A stretch of 64,000 nucleotides of DNA from Chloranthus sessilifolius (lineage: Eukaryota > Streptophyta > Magnoliopsida > Chloranthales > Chloranthaceae): contig CM037593.1 of NCBI GenBank assembly GCA_021018995.1, positions 10,382,088 to 10,446,087 of the forward strand, read 5' to 3'. Each line of letters starts with the position of its first letter. Positions within the stretch are counted from its first letter, which is position 1. This document shows positions 10,871 through 22,721 of this stretch, piece after piece. The notes beneath the pieces were generated by a model. The model saw only the letters and a program-made list of their open reading frames with translations, searched no databases and was not told the origin of the DNA. The position numbers and the translations under genes were made by a program.

Positions 10871-12023
10871 ATATCTTTTTAAAATTATAATATATATTTA
10901 TTATTAATTTTTATATTTATTCCATTTTTCTGATTTTTCCATTGACATATTCTTCCCATACCCTGCTTTTTTCCCTTTGTTTTCCCGTACTTCCCTTTTT
11001 TTTCCAAAATTTTCCCTTGCTGTTTTATTCGCGAACTCCATTTTTGTGACTATGGTGGGAAGGCAACAACATTAACCTTTGATCTTTGGAAGGGATACCA
11101 GACACGTATGCCTTCAATTCTTCCATTATAAAAGCTACAGTAGGAGGCTACACAGGCTGCACCGTCAACAGGAAAATGTTGATAAGTACTGCTACACCAC
11201 TACAGCTTACAACAAGCAACACTAACCAGCACTACGGAGCTCCCAAACGTCACAGATAACAAGAACTACTTAGCCAACAACTGCAACAATATCCTTACAG
11301 ATCAGCTTCCTTTTATGCCTTGTTATCCAATTCAGCCAACACCTGAAAAACACTAAACATAACCATGAATCAGTGAGAATAAGCTACCATGAATCACTAT
11401 TGATGTTGCAGGCAACACACAAAACTTTGTAAAGATCATGTGTACCGTAGAGAACCCCCACAACAACAACATATGTTGATGTTATACTTGAAACCATGTG
11501 AGAAACAAGGGAACCCCTTCACACTAAATTGAGCAGATCTAAAAGAGACGAGACCAATTTCAAATGATTGGGAACAAAATTCTGATCCAAATACATTCAA
11601 TACATCCCATTGTGCAGGTACCACAAGATCAGAGACACAGGGAATCATGAACTGGTTGAGAAGCTGAAATCAGAAAAAAATATGAAATCAACTTCAAATC
11701 TTAATCAAATGGAATGAGACTATAACCAAAAGGTTGCTGGTATGAATCCGATCCAGCCCCAAGCAAAAACCCCTACTCTATTGAAGGCACATGTGAGGAT
11801 TGCACAGAAATATGTGAATCCAAGATTTTCATACACTAGCTTCGAAACTCCATTAAGAGAGAACTCCAAGAGAACATTGTTCTAGAGGTGACTACGATCG
11901 CAACTATGTAAAAAAGTTGCATTTTTATGGTCAAACATTTTGACCTTATTGACGTCAGCATGATGTCATGCTGACATGAACACATGAATGATGACGTCGG
12001 CAACCTGTATATCCAGCGAACCT
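10871..12023 (-). other. Probable Copia gag/leader remnant, no intact frame
   Basis: This lies between the protease remnant and the primer-site remnant of the minus-strand Copia element, so by position it should be its gag and leader. I recognise no gag motif. An 11941-11995 stretch has several GACGTCAGCATGATGTCATG-like palindromes. Confidence 0.35.
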
Positions 12024-12330
12024 GGCTTTGATACCAAATTAGTTTGTATGAGGGTGATTTAATAATGTTAAGGTTAGGTTAAATTAGGGTTAGGAGAAGA
12101 GGAAGAAGAAAGAGAAAAGAGGCGAAGAAATTAGGGTTGTGAGATAAAGTTCTCTTCACACCCTTTTTTACCATTAGTTTTTACACTACTTGCATGAAGA
12201 GGATACCACATGGAGCACTAATACTTACACACCTACAAATACATGAAAACCCACCTATACACATCAAACAATATGCTATAGACACAAATCACATGTTGTA
12301 GATGATTTTTCAATGCACTGTTTGGATCTT
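12024..12330 (-). mobile_element. Primer-site remnant and possible 5' LTR, minus strand
   Basis: GGCTTTGATACCAA (12024-12037) is the reverse complement of a Met-tRNA primer site. What follows, with TTAGGGTTAGG and a purine-rich tract, would be the 5' LTR of the Copia remnant to the left. The outer end is not fixed. Confidence 0.4.
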
Positions 12331-12950
12331 CCGATCTAGACACTCGACTGATGCACCACATGGCACAATGTGGTGCCAATCATTTTCATGCATACAGGAT
12401 CAATGACCTGGTTAACTCTCCAGCGTGAATGAAGCATAATCTCTGTGTTAAGGCTCAAACAAATAATCCAGATGGATGCCTTATATGTTGACGACCAGGA
12501 TTGATGCCTGTCATTCCATGACTAGTAAAGGTGACTGAAGCATAGTCTCTTTGTGCTAAGGCTCAAACAAATAATATAAACTCAAAGACGATGTCACGCA
12601 TGGAATTGAGCGTTCTATCCATATACCTATCTAGATCGTCCGGAGGGAAAAGACCCCATATGAAGATGGAATCATGGCAGCACACACACAAAAAATCCAT
12701 ATTTAAGGAACAATTCTAATAGTGTGATATCAAGAACATTGAAATACATGTAAAGCGAACAGTTGAGATGAATATCTACTGTGATCTATTTAGACTCAAA
12801 TAGTGAATTAACCAAATAGGGAGTATTTGGTGGATGTGAGTTTTAATCCACATAGTTGGTATTAGATGTCCAACATCAAGATGCATCCGGTTCTATCTGC
12901 CTTTTGGAGATCGTGTACGTCGAGTGGTTGTGATGCATGGAGCATATCGT
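12331..12950. repeat. Intron 2 sequence with a 110-bp-spaced duplication
   Basis: GAATGAAGCATAATCTCT...TTAAGGCTCAAACAAATAAT near 12428 recurs about 110 bp later with small changes. No gene or element boundary seen. Confidence 0.45.
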
Positions 12951-12967
12951 ATGGATTGAGTCTATAT

Positions 12968-13075
12968 ATAGTCCCTAAGGATGGGGTTGAGCCTGTAGTC
13001 TAATGGAAGGTTGTCAATAATTCAACCTGTAGGTCGCAGGTTCAATCCCAGCTTACGTGTAGTCAAAGGTCTTTT
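12968..13075 (+). mobile_element. tRNA-derived SINE fragment
   Basis: TAGTCTAATGG matches a pol III A box and GGTTCAATCCC matches a B box, followed by the family tail CAGCTTACGTG. The same GGTCGCNGGTTCRANCCCAGCTTA block occurs near 33520, 43915, 45425 and, on the minus strand, 53150. It is not a folded tRNA gene. Confidence 0.6.
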
Positions 13076-13540
13076 TTATCAAAGCATAAATTCTGTGTTG
13101 GGAGACAAGGCAGAATCAGCTGTTGGCATGGTGTCTGGGGTGATGGTCTGGCTCATTGTGAGGCTTCTGGTCCCATTTATGGTTTGTCTGAAAGTCCGGA
13201 CAGCACAGTCGCTGACATGGGGAGCCATCTTGGAGGGTTCAGTGCAATTTGAGGGACGAGGAAATGGAGGTCTTTACCAGCATTCTTATGAAAATTACTA
13301 TTAGGATGCCAAACATTGAAGGGATGGATAAAAGAATATGGAAGTAAAGAAATGGATTTTTTCCGCTAATTCTTTTTTTATGGTTTCCTTTGTCGTCATC
13401 TGCTTATCCAGTGAACTTGCCCAAAAAGGTTTTGGAGGATATTTTTCTCCTAGAGTTATATTTTTTGGTGGAAGGTGGCATGGGGTTTAGAGGTGTAAGA
13501 TGTCCTATTGCTATCGTTCGTAATTTTGCTAGAGACTACT

Positions 13541-13747
13541 GGTGTTTGGGATTGCTCTTTGGAGGCAAAGAGCAGCCCACTTAAAAGAGCAGGTTTAAAT
13601 TGCTCTTTTAAAGAGACTCAAATTCAGCTCTTTCACTCTCCGAAAGAGTTAAGAGCACTTACAACCAAACACAATCCTATACTAAAGTGCTCTGCGCCAG
13701 AGCAGAGAGCTGCTATTTGCCTCCAAAGAGCAATCCCAAACACAACC
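13541..13747. mobile_element. 207-bp inverted-repeat MITE
   Basis: The left end TGTTTGGGATTGCTCTTTGG is matched by the inverted right end CCAAAGAGCAATCCCAAACA, with AGGCAAAGAGCAGC / AGCTGCTATTTGCC continuing inward. The terminal inverted repeat is over 30 bp and there is no coding sequence. The TSD is ambiguous. Confidence 0.78.
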
Positions 13748-14164
13748 TACATTATTACTTGGGCAGCGACTGACAGGTCTTTCATTTCTATGTCAAAGGC
13801 TGACAGGTCTTATATTTATTGTTCACAATTCATCATTCATAATTGCAATTCATAGTCATCAATCATTAATTAACCATTCATCGAGGGATTACTAATGAAT
13901 AATTAGTTAATAATTGCTATATGACAATTCTCAAGTCACATTTCATAATGTAGTAATGTACTGAACTGTGATTTCTGGTCCCTTTGTAACTTGGTTAACA
14001 TCAGCAACTGTCACTGTTGCTCAGTTGGGAAGGGAACCAACAACTGTCAGCTGCCCTCCCACAATCAACATGAACCATTACCGTTTATTTGGTCATTGTG
14101 TGTGGGATTTTCTCATTTTACTATGTGGTCATTTGTTTGTATGCATTATGTATAAACCATAAAC

Positions 14165-14245
14165 GAAGCATTAGGTCATGGGTTCGAGTCTTCGAATCAC
14201 TCTCTCCAAAATGGGGGTAAGGCTGCCTACCATTTTATGTATAAA
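14165..14245 (+). mobile_element. SINE-like fragment with B box
   Basis: GTCATGGGTTCGAGTCTTC holds a B-box-like core. GGGGTAAGGCTGCCTACC follows about 45 bp later, an arrangement familiar from plant SINEs. The 5' part and TSD were not found. Confidence 0.45.
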
Positions 14246-14586
14246 CCGTACACAACATGCATTTTTGTGTATGTGTAAAAAATCTTTAATAGTGTCTACT
14301 AAATAGTAATTAGTAGTCTGATTCTTTACCCATTACAATATTCTCTAAGCGTAATTGTACATGTAAACCACGTAATTTATGCATTTTTTTTTTATGTACA
14401 AAGTTTCATTATTGTCCAGTAATTGGTAGTTTGATATTTTGATTCTTTCACCATTATCTTTGTCACAAGAATTTAATCTTTTGTTAAAACTATCTCAGGT
14501 TTTGTTAAGGGTTCGATTATAATTTTTTTATATTTTACTTAGAACATAAATTCTTATATGCTTTGTTTACACATTTACCCTATCAG

Positions 14587-14660
14587 GTTTGGGTTGCCTA
14601 TAAAGAAACAACTTGGATAGCTACGTTCATTTGGATAGTTCTGTTGATATGTTTTGGCAG
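14587..14660 (+). CDS. DUF1475-like membrane protein, exon c
   Basis: A 74-bp exon between acceptor CCCTATCAG and donor GTAATT. It encodes VWVAYKETTWIATFIWIVLL and then ICFG, a membrane segment with the family-typical WVAYKE, and ends with two bases (AG) of a Ser codon. Phase agrees with both neighbours. Confidence 0.76.
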
Positions 14661-14661
14661 G

Positions 14662-15125
14662 TAATTCTTTCTAGCTTTTCCAAATTATCTGCTGCTACAT
14701 AATTGGTAACGTCTATTACCAATATCAGCACGTTACTTGTCTTCTCCAGGGCAGTTTTTATGTTATATTGTGAATGCATCAGCCATCATATACAAAATAC
14801 CAGTTTTAGGGGACCTATATGATGCGATTAGCCACTCCTTAAATCATCATTTGTTTTTGTTCTCCACATTATGTATACATCAATTGATCGGATAGGGAAG
14901 CAATTAAATTTCTTTTTTATGTATGATTGACCTTGTAAACTGCGTCTAATACCTATCCTTTGAGCTTCATTTTGGAAGCAAGGAGAGTTACCTTAGGATG
15001 GTGAAGCCACTCTAGGACCATGAATCTACTAGTCAGGAGCATGTTATGCATGGTAGGTGGATCCTCTCGTCAAGGAATGTGTTTCCTTATGTTTTGTGCC
15101 ACAATGCCACTCCTTAGGAGTGGTA
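14662..15125. other. Intron 3, left end
   Basis: No element or coding signal recognised before the hAT-type insertion at 15134. Confidence 0.4.
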
Positions 15126-15273
15126 ATTCATACCAAGGAATCAAATATCGGCCGATACCGATACATATCGGCTTTCTGGCCAACCAATGCATATCGGCCC
15201 AATACGTATAGGTATCGCGCCAAAAACAATTAATTCTCCTATTAACTCACATGCTTTTTCTTATTTTTTTTTA

Positions 15274-18200
15274 TCAGTAATAGAAGATTATATAAAAACT
15301 AGCAAGGCGCTGAAACCGTATACAATCACAACATAGATCAGAAACATAAGACCAAAGACTAAGGACAACAAACGCTACCCACAACCCACATCTAGCGGCC
15401 AAACAGGCCCCCTTAGCCCGGCTCCCAAGGGAAAATAACGGTTCGGTCCCCCTGAGCACCACGTTCTCCCCATAAGGTAACGAGCTCCAAGACCGCCCTA
15501 ATAACCATTTCGACAGGTTTGGTTTTACCTTCGAAGACTCTGCGATTCCTCTCACACCAAATGCACCAGAAAGCGGCGAACATCGCTGCCATCCAAGCTC
15601 CCCTAATGTCTCCCTTCCCTGTGTCAGCATGAATGCATACGGTGACTGAGGCATGACCCAGGATACCCCGAAGGCTCTAAGAATGGCTCCCCATACCTCG
15701 AAAGCCACACGACAATGAAGGAGGAGATGAGCAGTGGACTCCACCCCGTCAGAACACATAGCACAAGCCGTAGGGACATCGATTCCCCTCCGAATCAACT
15801 GGTCCCTGGTAAGAATTTTGTCCTTACAAACAGTCCAAATGAAAAATCTGATCTTGAGAGGAAAAGGTTCCTTCCATAACCATCTACCCCATCTACCGTG
15901 GCGATGCCCATCGATATAAGGCTTTGACACCAAACTTCTCCCCCCGGCTCAAGTCCCAAATTCTCTGATCAGCCCTTAGAGGGTTCCGTTGAGCCGCGTG
16001 AAGCCTACTCAACAACTCCTCATAGTTCGCCCTCTCACCGTCCCTAAGACGTCTTCTGAGGACCACATCCCAGGTACATCTATCACTGACAAAGCTCACA
16101 AATTCATCAATCATACCACCCTGATTCAACGAAAGGGTGTAGATTGCCGGGAACGTAACTCTGAGCGGACTCACATCCAACCACGAGTCTTCCTAGAAAC
16201 GAATACGGGACCCACAACCCCAGCTGTATCGCACCCCTCTTGCCCACATCTCCCAGGTACGTGAGATATCTCTCCACCACGACGAAGTATTCCTGTGGGT
16301 AGACACTTCTATCCCCCAACTCCCCCCTGAAAGGCCATACTTGTCGCACAAGACCACCCACCAGAGGCAACCTCTCTCCTCCACCCTTTCCGCTCTCCAA
16401 ATCCACTTCCCGAGCATCGCCAAATTTGTTATCCTGAGACTCCGAATCCCCAACCATCCGTTAGCGATTGGCAGCTGGCAAGTGTCCCAATTGACTAGGT
16501 GAACCCGCCTATTCAGACCAGCACCATCCCGCAAAAACGACCTTTGAATGCGTTCCAATCTATCAATAATTCTAGCGGGGCACCTATACATGGAGAAGCA
16601 GAAGATGGGGATCGAAGAGAGCACCGCCTTAACCAAGACCAACCTCCCCCCAGTACTGAGCAGCCTGCCTTTCCAAGCCGACAATCGTAGCTCAAATCTC
16701 TGCACAACCGGTAGCCAATCACGGCATGTGGGCTTTCTGATCCCAAGCGGCATGCCCAAGTATCTGATGGGCAACCCCTCTATGCGGCACCCAACCAAAC
16801 CAGCCAAGGAAGTCAGCACCTGATTCTCCACCCTTATACCCGATATTGTGGATTTGAGGAGATTAACCTGTTGGCCCGACACCGCCTCGTACACTGAGAG
16901 CACATCAGCCATTACACTTAATTCCGTCCCATCAGCCTTCCCAAACAAAATCGTATCGTCCGCATACTGAAGGTGCGTAATAAACCTCCCCTGGTCGCCA
17001 ACTCTGATGCCAGTAAGCATACCCAATCCCCGAGCCCGCCAGATCAATCCAGATAAAGTCTCCCCCACCATATTGAAAAGAAAGGGGGATAACGGATCAC
17101 CCTGCCTGAGGCCCCTTGAACTCTTGAAATACCCCGCCGCAGTCCCATTAATCATTACCGAGAACCATGCGGAAGAAAAGCACCCGCGCATCCATTTCCT
17201 CCAAGTAGCACCAAAACCTAACCTTCTAAGCATATAGTCTAAACACTCTCAACTAACCCGGTCATAAGCCTTCTCCATGTCCACCTTCCAGACCACAACC
17301 GGCCTACGAAGAGCATAGGCCGAATGGATGGTCTCGTTAGCAACTATCACAAGGTCCGTCAGCTGCCTCCCACGGACATAAGCCCCCTGATAGTCGGAGA
17401 TGATAGAGCCCATTACCCACTTAAGTCTATTAGCCAGCACCTTCGCGATAATCTTGTAAGCGCAATTGATCAGACTAATCGGACGGTAATCGGAGATGTT
17501 TTCGGCCCCATGAATCTTGGGGATGAGGGTAATAAATGTAGAATTTAGAGCTCTCCCAATAAAACCCGAAGAGTGAAAGTCGTGAAAAACCTCCATCAGA
17601 TCCGCCTTAATACACTCCCAGAACGCGCGATAAAATTCCATAGTAAACCCATCTGGCCCCGGTGATTTATTGCTCCCACCACTCCTGATTGCGGTCCACA
17701 CTTCCTCTTCCGTAAATGAGCTTTCCAACCCCCTACTAACCTCGTCGGAGATAGACGCAAACTGAAGCTCGTCCAAACTAGGCCTCGGACGCCCCTCATC
17801 CGTGTACAATCGTTCATAAAAATCCACAATACTATCCCGCACCTCCTCGTGTCCCGAGTACGCCACTCCATCCACTATAATGTTCCCCAAGTACTTTGCT
17901 TTGTTGCGGCCATTAGCAACCGCATGGAAATACTTCGTATTGGCGTCCCCCTCTTTGAACCACCTAGCCTTCGCTTTCTGCATCCAACAAAGTTCCTCAG
18001 CCCTACATCTCTCATTGAACTCCGCCTTAGCTTGCATTCTAGCCTCCCTCTCCTCCGTCGTGAGAGTTCTGATTTCCTCCAAGTTATCAAACCCCTTCAA
18101 CTTCAATAGCAACTCCTCTTTTCGAACGTGCACCATCCCATACACCTCCCTATTCCACGTCTTGATTCTATCCTTCGCCCGTCGCAGCTTATTGATAAAA

Positions 18201-18972
18201 CGATAGGCAACCGTCCCATCGGGCACCGGTTCCGCCCACCACCCCCTAACCTTCTCCCGAAAAGCGTCGTCCAACAACCACATATTCTCAAATTGGAAAG
18301 GGGACGGTCCCCTTCCCCGGGTCTCACAAGTAAGAACAATAGGCCGGTGATCCGAAATGGCACGCGCAAAAACTTCCAATCTGGCACCCGGAAAGCACTC
18401 GAACCACTCGGTAGTGCAAAGAAACCTATCCAACCGGCTGAGAGACGGCGAGTCCTGTAAACTAGACCACGTAAATCTGGCCCCCATCAACGGTATGTCA
18501 ATCAGACCCCAGTCCGCAATGAAGGAGTTGAAATCTCGCATGACCCGAAGGTTGGCCGGACCCCCCTGCTTCTCGAAGTCCCACCGAATGGCATTGCAAT
18601 TTCCCGCGAAGCAAATTGGGAAATCCCATCGACCCGCCAAAGCGTTCATTTCAAACCAAAACTCCCCCTCTCGATTAAACCTTTGGTCCATAAATACCAT
18701 AAAAACTCCAAACTTTCCTCGATCCTTTGTCCTGGACCACAGGGCGAAAAACCCCAATTCCTCATCCACCTTATCGAACAAACCTGACGACCAAGCAACC
18801 AGTATCCCACCAGATGCGCCAATAGAGTCAATACCGATCCAGTCCCAAGTCCCCCCCCCCCCCCCAAATCGATGTAACCTTCCTTTCATCACAACTTCCC
18901 CACTTGGTTTCTTAGAGCGACCGCTTCAAATAGATCACTAATGCCTCTAACATTCCAAGATAACATCTTCAT
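15274..18972 (-). pseudogene. LINE ORF2: endonuclease, reverse transcriptase, zf-RVT
   Basis: The protein would nick target DNA and reverse-transcribe the LINE RNA at the site. The start at 18972-18970 gives MKMLSWNVRGIS, the classic endonuclease N-terminus. A C/G homopolymer near 18855 marks a frameshift and a deletion within the endonuclease. The endonuclease C-terminus is clear (SRLDRFLCT, ISDHRPIVL). Reverse transcriptase motifs are SPGPDGFTMEF, ISLINCAYKIIAKVLANRL, GLRQGDPLSPFLF and the catalytic YADD at 16966-16955. A zinc-binding zf-RVT region (CAMCSDGVESTAHLLLHC) lies near 15800-15750. Defects are an in-frame TGA at 17251-17249, a TAG at 16195-16193 and a frameshift near 15900-15930. 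Otherwise it is collinear, so the copy is fairly young but dead. Confidence 0.9.
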
Positions 18973-19006
18973 AAGGAAACTAATTAGCACCCTCCCAAAC
19001 CGAGAC

Positions 19007-21288
19007 CTACCAGTCAAAAACTCCCCTCCCATTCGACATACCCCAGTGAAGACGAGCCAACTCCCGCGATCCGCCCCGTCGCTTGCGCTTACAAGACTGT
19101 CGGCTAGTAATAATCGATCGGAACACCTCCCGAAGCTCTGCCTGAGAACCCTTGAAGGTCATCCCGAGGTTACGCCCAACCTCGATCAGCCGATCTATCT
19201 CCACCACCAATTCTGAATCCAGGCCGTCGCCACACTCAAATTGATGAGGAAGAGGTAGACTTTGCATTCCATCCATCGTTAGACACCTTGGGTCGTCGTT
19301 TCCGTGTTGTACGCCCCCCATATGCAAAGACCACTTTCGGTCCCTGTATACCCCACCTCTTCCTCATCATAGACGACCAACTCGCCCTCCCCAGCTGAGT
19401 CTCTGCGCCTCTGAAGGTGGTCTGAGAAACTCCCGGTAGACCCATCCCGCTTCAGCGACTCGTCAAATCCTACAGATGGTCTATCCCCCTCAGCAACAAT
19501 CTGGGAAAAAACCAGCATTCCCGGGTTTGTCCAAGGGCGAGGACTAGATCTCAGTAACCCGGTCCGGATCGGGTTGCCAGTAGGCCCACTCAGCTGGCCC
19601 GTTCTAAAAGGTCGAAACGCCCCACCCCATGAAACCCCCACCGGGCCTTGAATAGACCGTACGACCCGCCTAGCGAAAACCTTCCTCTGGTAGCCCGCGT
19701 CGGACCCGCTAGCCATCGAAGTCAGTGGAGGCCACGTGTCCTCGCCACGCGTCCCACTCCCCATAACCTGTTTAAATACCCTCCCACGCAAGCCCCCGCA
19801 GTCAAAACCCCTCTCCGTATACGGAGACCTTCCAGGTTCTTCTGGTGTCAGTCCACGTGTCACCTTCTTATACTTTCCCGCTCCTCGATGCCACAGCGTC
19901 GGTCTTCTCCTTCTAATGTACACCTTCGCAGGCTTTAAGCAACCAGTGGAAGCAGACCTCGCAGGAAGGCCGACCATTTCGAGCACCATCGGATCCCAAG
20001 TACGATCTCCTTCCTTGTCCGACACCGCAGTCAGACCCCTTTCCTTACCTACCCTCAGTTGTTGCAAGTGTACGAAAATAGGGTCGTAGTACGATTCGAT
20101 CAAGACCGTAGATCGCCCCGAGGCCGAAAACGTGTCGTTCGGAGCACCGACCGGCGGCAGACCATCAGAAACCTCCTCGAAACCCTCAAGGGAGCACCAA
20201 GCAACGCCAGACCATCAGAAACCTCCTCGGAGCCCCGACCAACTTCGCACCGCCTAACACCTCCTCCAAACCCTTTGCCGAGACCGAAAGAGCGAAACCG
20301 GCTCTGTCCTCCGTCGGCGAGGTCGGAGAGATGAACATGCCCAAGTCGTCGACCGGTAGATCCTCGACAATAGCCCTCCCCAGCCGGGCGAGCTCTACCA
20401 AGAGCTGGCAGCAGCGGCCATCAATCCGTACTTCGACGACGCGAGGAACCGTATCAATCCTCTCGACCGCCACCAGGATACGAACATGGGAGGTGAACCA
20501 GAGGTCCGCCAATCGCCGATCGACCCGGATAAAGCGACCGCATTGGTGTCCGATCCACCGGAACACCTCCGGGGACCACGCGTGGAGCGGGAGACCGAAG
20601 ATGTTTAGCCACACCCTCTCCTCCTCTTCGCAAAATTGAACCTCTCCCACGCGAGGTTCCCACCAACGGCAAACCGTCGGGCAACCGTCAATGAAGAAAC
20701 TCTTTTTGAGACATACCGCAGCGGCCTCCTTCTCCGACCCGAAGCGCAAGAGGAACGAAGCAGGGGAAATAGAAGAGACCATGGGCCTTTTTGAAAAACT
20801 CCAATTGTAGTTAATCCATCTGTGGATGTTGTAAAGAGCTAGTGTATCACTGTTAGTATCCATGACCACCCAATAAAGTCTCAAGTTAACGGCTAGAGAT
20901 CGAATGTGGGGAGAAACTACTTCGAGAACCCCGGAGCCTTCCGACTTATCCATCCTCACAGGCCCCCTGAGAGGCGCTAGACTTGGCTCCCGACCCACCC
21001 CACTGGCAAATAAGTCTGGTGGGTTGAAAATAGGATCCAACGAGGGCAGAGAGAGCGGTCTGTTCTTCCTAGTGGCAATCGACCACCCTCCTTAATATCA
21101 CATATCTGCGACCCGCCGAGCACCGTCTGCCTCTCATTCCTCGAAACTGGAATTCGATCGTCTGCGGATGCAACAAATTTCCCTTGCGAGCGGGAGGCGT
21201 CACAGCCACGTCGATGGCACGTTGACCGACGCCGGAAATTGACATTGCGACACCTACAGCAGATCCAGTCGCCGATCCTAAGCACCAC
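19007..21288 (-). pseudogene. LINE ORF1: RanBP2-type zinc finger, DUF4283, basic C-terminus
   Basis: ORF1 proteins of plant LINEs bind the element RNA. Three blocks are visible. First is an N-terminal finger (21273-21201, see separate entry). Second is a DUF4283 domain in the 21040-20186 frame, with WINYNWSFSKRP, RFGSEKEAA and WLNIFGLPLHAWSPEVF. Third is a long Gly/Arg/Ser-rich segment (20103-19279) leading to a C-terminal piece (19327-19007) with LIEVGRNLGMTFKGS and a basic KRKRRGG. Frameshifts lie near 21060, between 20190 and 20100, and near 19300. I saw no CCHC zinc knuckle, which usually follows DUF4283. Confidence 0.78.
21201..21273 (-). other. RanBP2-type zinc finger in LINE ORF1
   Basis: The residues run GDWICCRC...NVNFRRRSTC...GC. 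They fit the RanBP2 pattern W-x-C-x2-C-x3-N-x6-C-x2-C, except that the fourth Cys position is Arg (TGC to CGC would explain it); another Cys lies two residues later. This finger type binds single-stranded RNA or ubiquitin in host proteins. It is not a standard part of plant LINE ORF1 as I know it. Confidence 0.65.
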
Positions 21289-21534
21289 GCACGGCTAATC
21301 CATCATGACCCTAAGCACCAGTCTTCAGGTATTTATATTTTTGCAGAGTGAAAGATTGATGCGATCACTTCAATCATACTTAGAAGGAATGAATTCCATC
21401 CTTGATTTTTTGTGGATGATTTTCTTCCTTTAAAAGAGCAGCTACAACCCGTATATTAGCAAATAAATAAAAAATGAGATATCATCTGTACGGTACTAGA
21501 TGAAAATGGTGATATTCGCATGCATTTTTTGATT

Positions 21535-22100
21535 TTTTTCTGCTTTTACTGTGCTGTCATAATGACACGACAGTCCCCAGAAGTCTCCAGCCAGCGCATA
21601 CATTAGAGGACAAGGCGCACCCACCTGTTTACACAAAGCGCCCACATCTCTGACCCTTTAACCACCATTGATTGCATCGGATCATATGATGGAGGTTGTA
21701 TTTCACCCAGATTTTTCACAAAATAGATCTTGAGAGCTTGTCGCACCTATTAGATGGTTAGTGTTTGATTTATTTTGTCACAATTCCCCAAAAAATGGCC
21801 CTTGAATCATATGGCACATGTCACACTTAAACGTGATTTTAAGGCCTTTTTTGGGGATTTGTGATACGTGGAATCAATAACTTACCGTCTAATAGGTGAT
21901 CCATGATCTCAAGATCTATTATGTGGAAGATCGGGGTGAAAAGCGACCTCCATCATCTGATCCAACACCATCAACGGTTTTCAAGGTACCTTGGACGTGG
22001 GCGCTTTCAATGAATAGGTGGGCGCGAACAGAGGTACCCGTTAGTAGTAGCAAAATGGGTCAGTCGCCTGCTTTTTCTGCGCTGTCAGCCTGTCATGTCA
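21535..22100. mobile_element. Foldback MITE inside the hAT-type element
   Basis: Two arms of about 260 bp (21535-21790 and 21830-22100) are imperfect inverted copies. Shared blocks include GATCTTGAGA, CACCTATTAGA, GATGGAGG, CGCCCACNTC and GCTGTCA. About 40 bp separate them. It is the longest member of the foldback family in this window. Confidence 0.75.
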
Positions 22101-22499
22101 AAATGAATATTATCTTTTCTTTTTTTCATTTTAAAACTTGGGTACATATCAGATGCAGAGCATCCGTATCGGCTTTCGTGCTACACATTTTAAATAGGGC
22201 AATCGGCAACGTTCTTTTATTTTTATTTTAAAATAAATATACCGTATACATATCGGTACCCACCGATACGTATCAGTCCTCTATGGACCGATATCCGATA
22301 CCGATACCCGCTTTGACTCCTTGATTCATACAATTGAAAAGTTGGTCATTTATGTTATTTATGAAAAGAGTCAACGAATGTGGGCTCTACATAGATAAAT
22401 GTAAATAGTGTGGTTGCCAATTTTTAAAAAATAATGTGCAAAAAAATTAGACGCTTAACTCCCATGCAATAATCAAGATATAGATGTATAGTACTACAA

Positions 22500-22601
22500 T
22501 TATCAGCAACATCATCATAACATTATCCCAGCTATTTGGGGTCGACTTTGCGAGTCCTATTTCTCCCAGGTCTTTAGTGATCTTCCTTTTCTCCTATTTT
22601 C
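22500..22601 (-). mobile_element. RTE LINE 3' end, minus strand, split by a Copia element
   Basis: CATCATCATAACATTATCCC and AGCTATTTGGGGTCGACTTT are the reverse complement of an RTE 3' tail. It continues after the Copia insertion at 29857-29935. The joined sequence is collinear with the RTE copy at 30265-30632 read on the other strand. Confidence 0.68.
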
Positions 22602-22721
22602 TATTGGGATATAGGTGTGTATATATGTAATATTGGTATGTTAGTCACAATGTTGGGTGTGTGCGTACCGTAAGGGCAATCTTGTTATTAGGCATTTGTA
22701 TAAGAGTAGGTGTTATTTACA

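Larger units (their letters stand above)
15265..21300 (-). mobile_element. L1-type LINE, near full length, minus strand
   Basis: Non-LTR retrotransposon with ORF1 (about 21288-19007) and ORF2 (18972-15274), ending at a T-rich tract near 15265 that is the poly(A) tail on its own strand. It is markedly more GC-rich than its surroundings, which suggests a recent arrival or a different codon bias. It lies within the hAT-type element. I could not identify its TSD, and the 5' end near 21300 is approximate. Confidence 0.85.
15134..22323. mobile_element. Non-autonomous hAT-type DNA transposon carrying a nested LINE
   Basis: The ends are CAAGGAATCAAA (left) and CAAGGAGTCAAA (right, reverse complement), flanked by the exact 8-bp TSD ATTCATAC (15126-15133 and 22324-22331). 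Both subterminal regions carry repeated TATCGG / CCGATA motifs, about 130 bp on the left and 130 bp on the right. In hAT elements such motifs bind transposase. No transposase is present: the 7.2-kb span is mostly the minus-strand LINE and a foldback element, so the original element was short. Confidence 0.82.

Noticed and set aside
13030-13060. tRNA gene suggested by A and B boxes
   Set aside because: The intervening sequence does not fold as a cloverleaf and the same block recurs as SINE copies elsewhere in the window.
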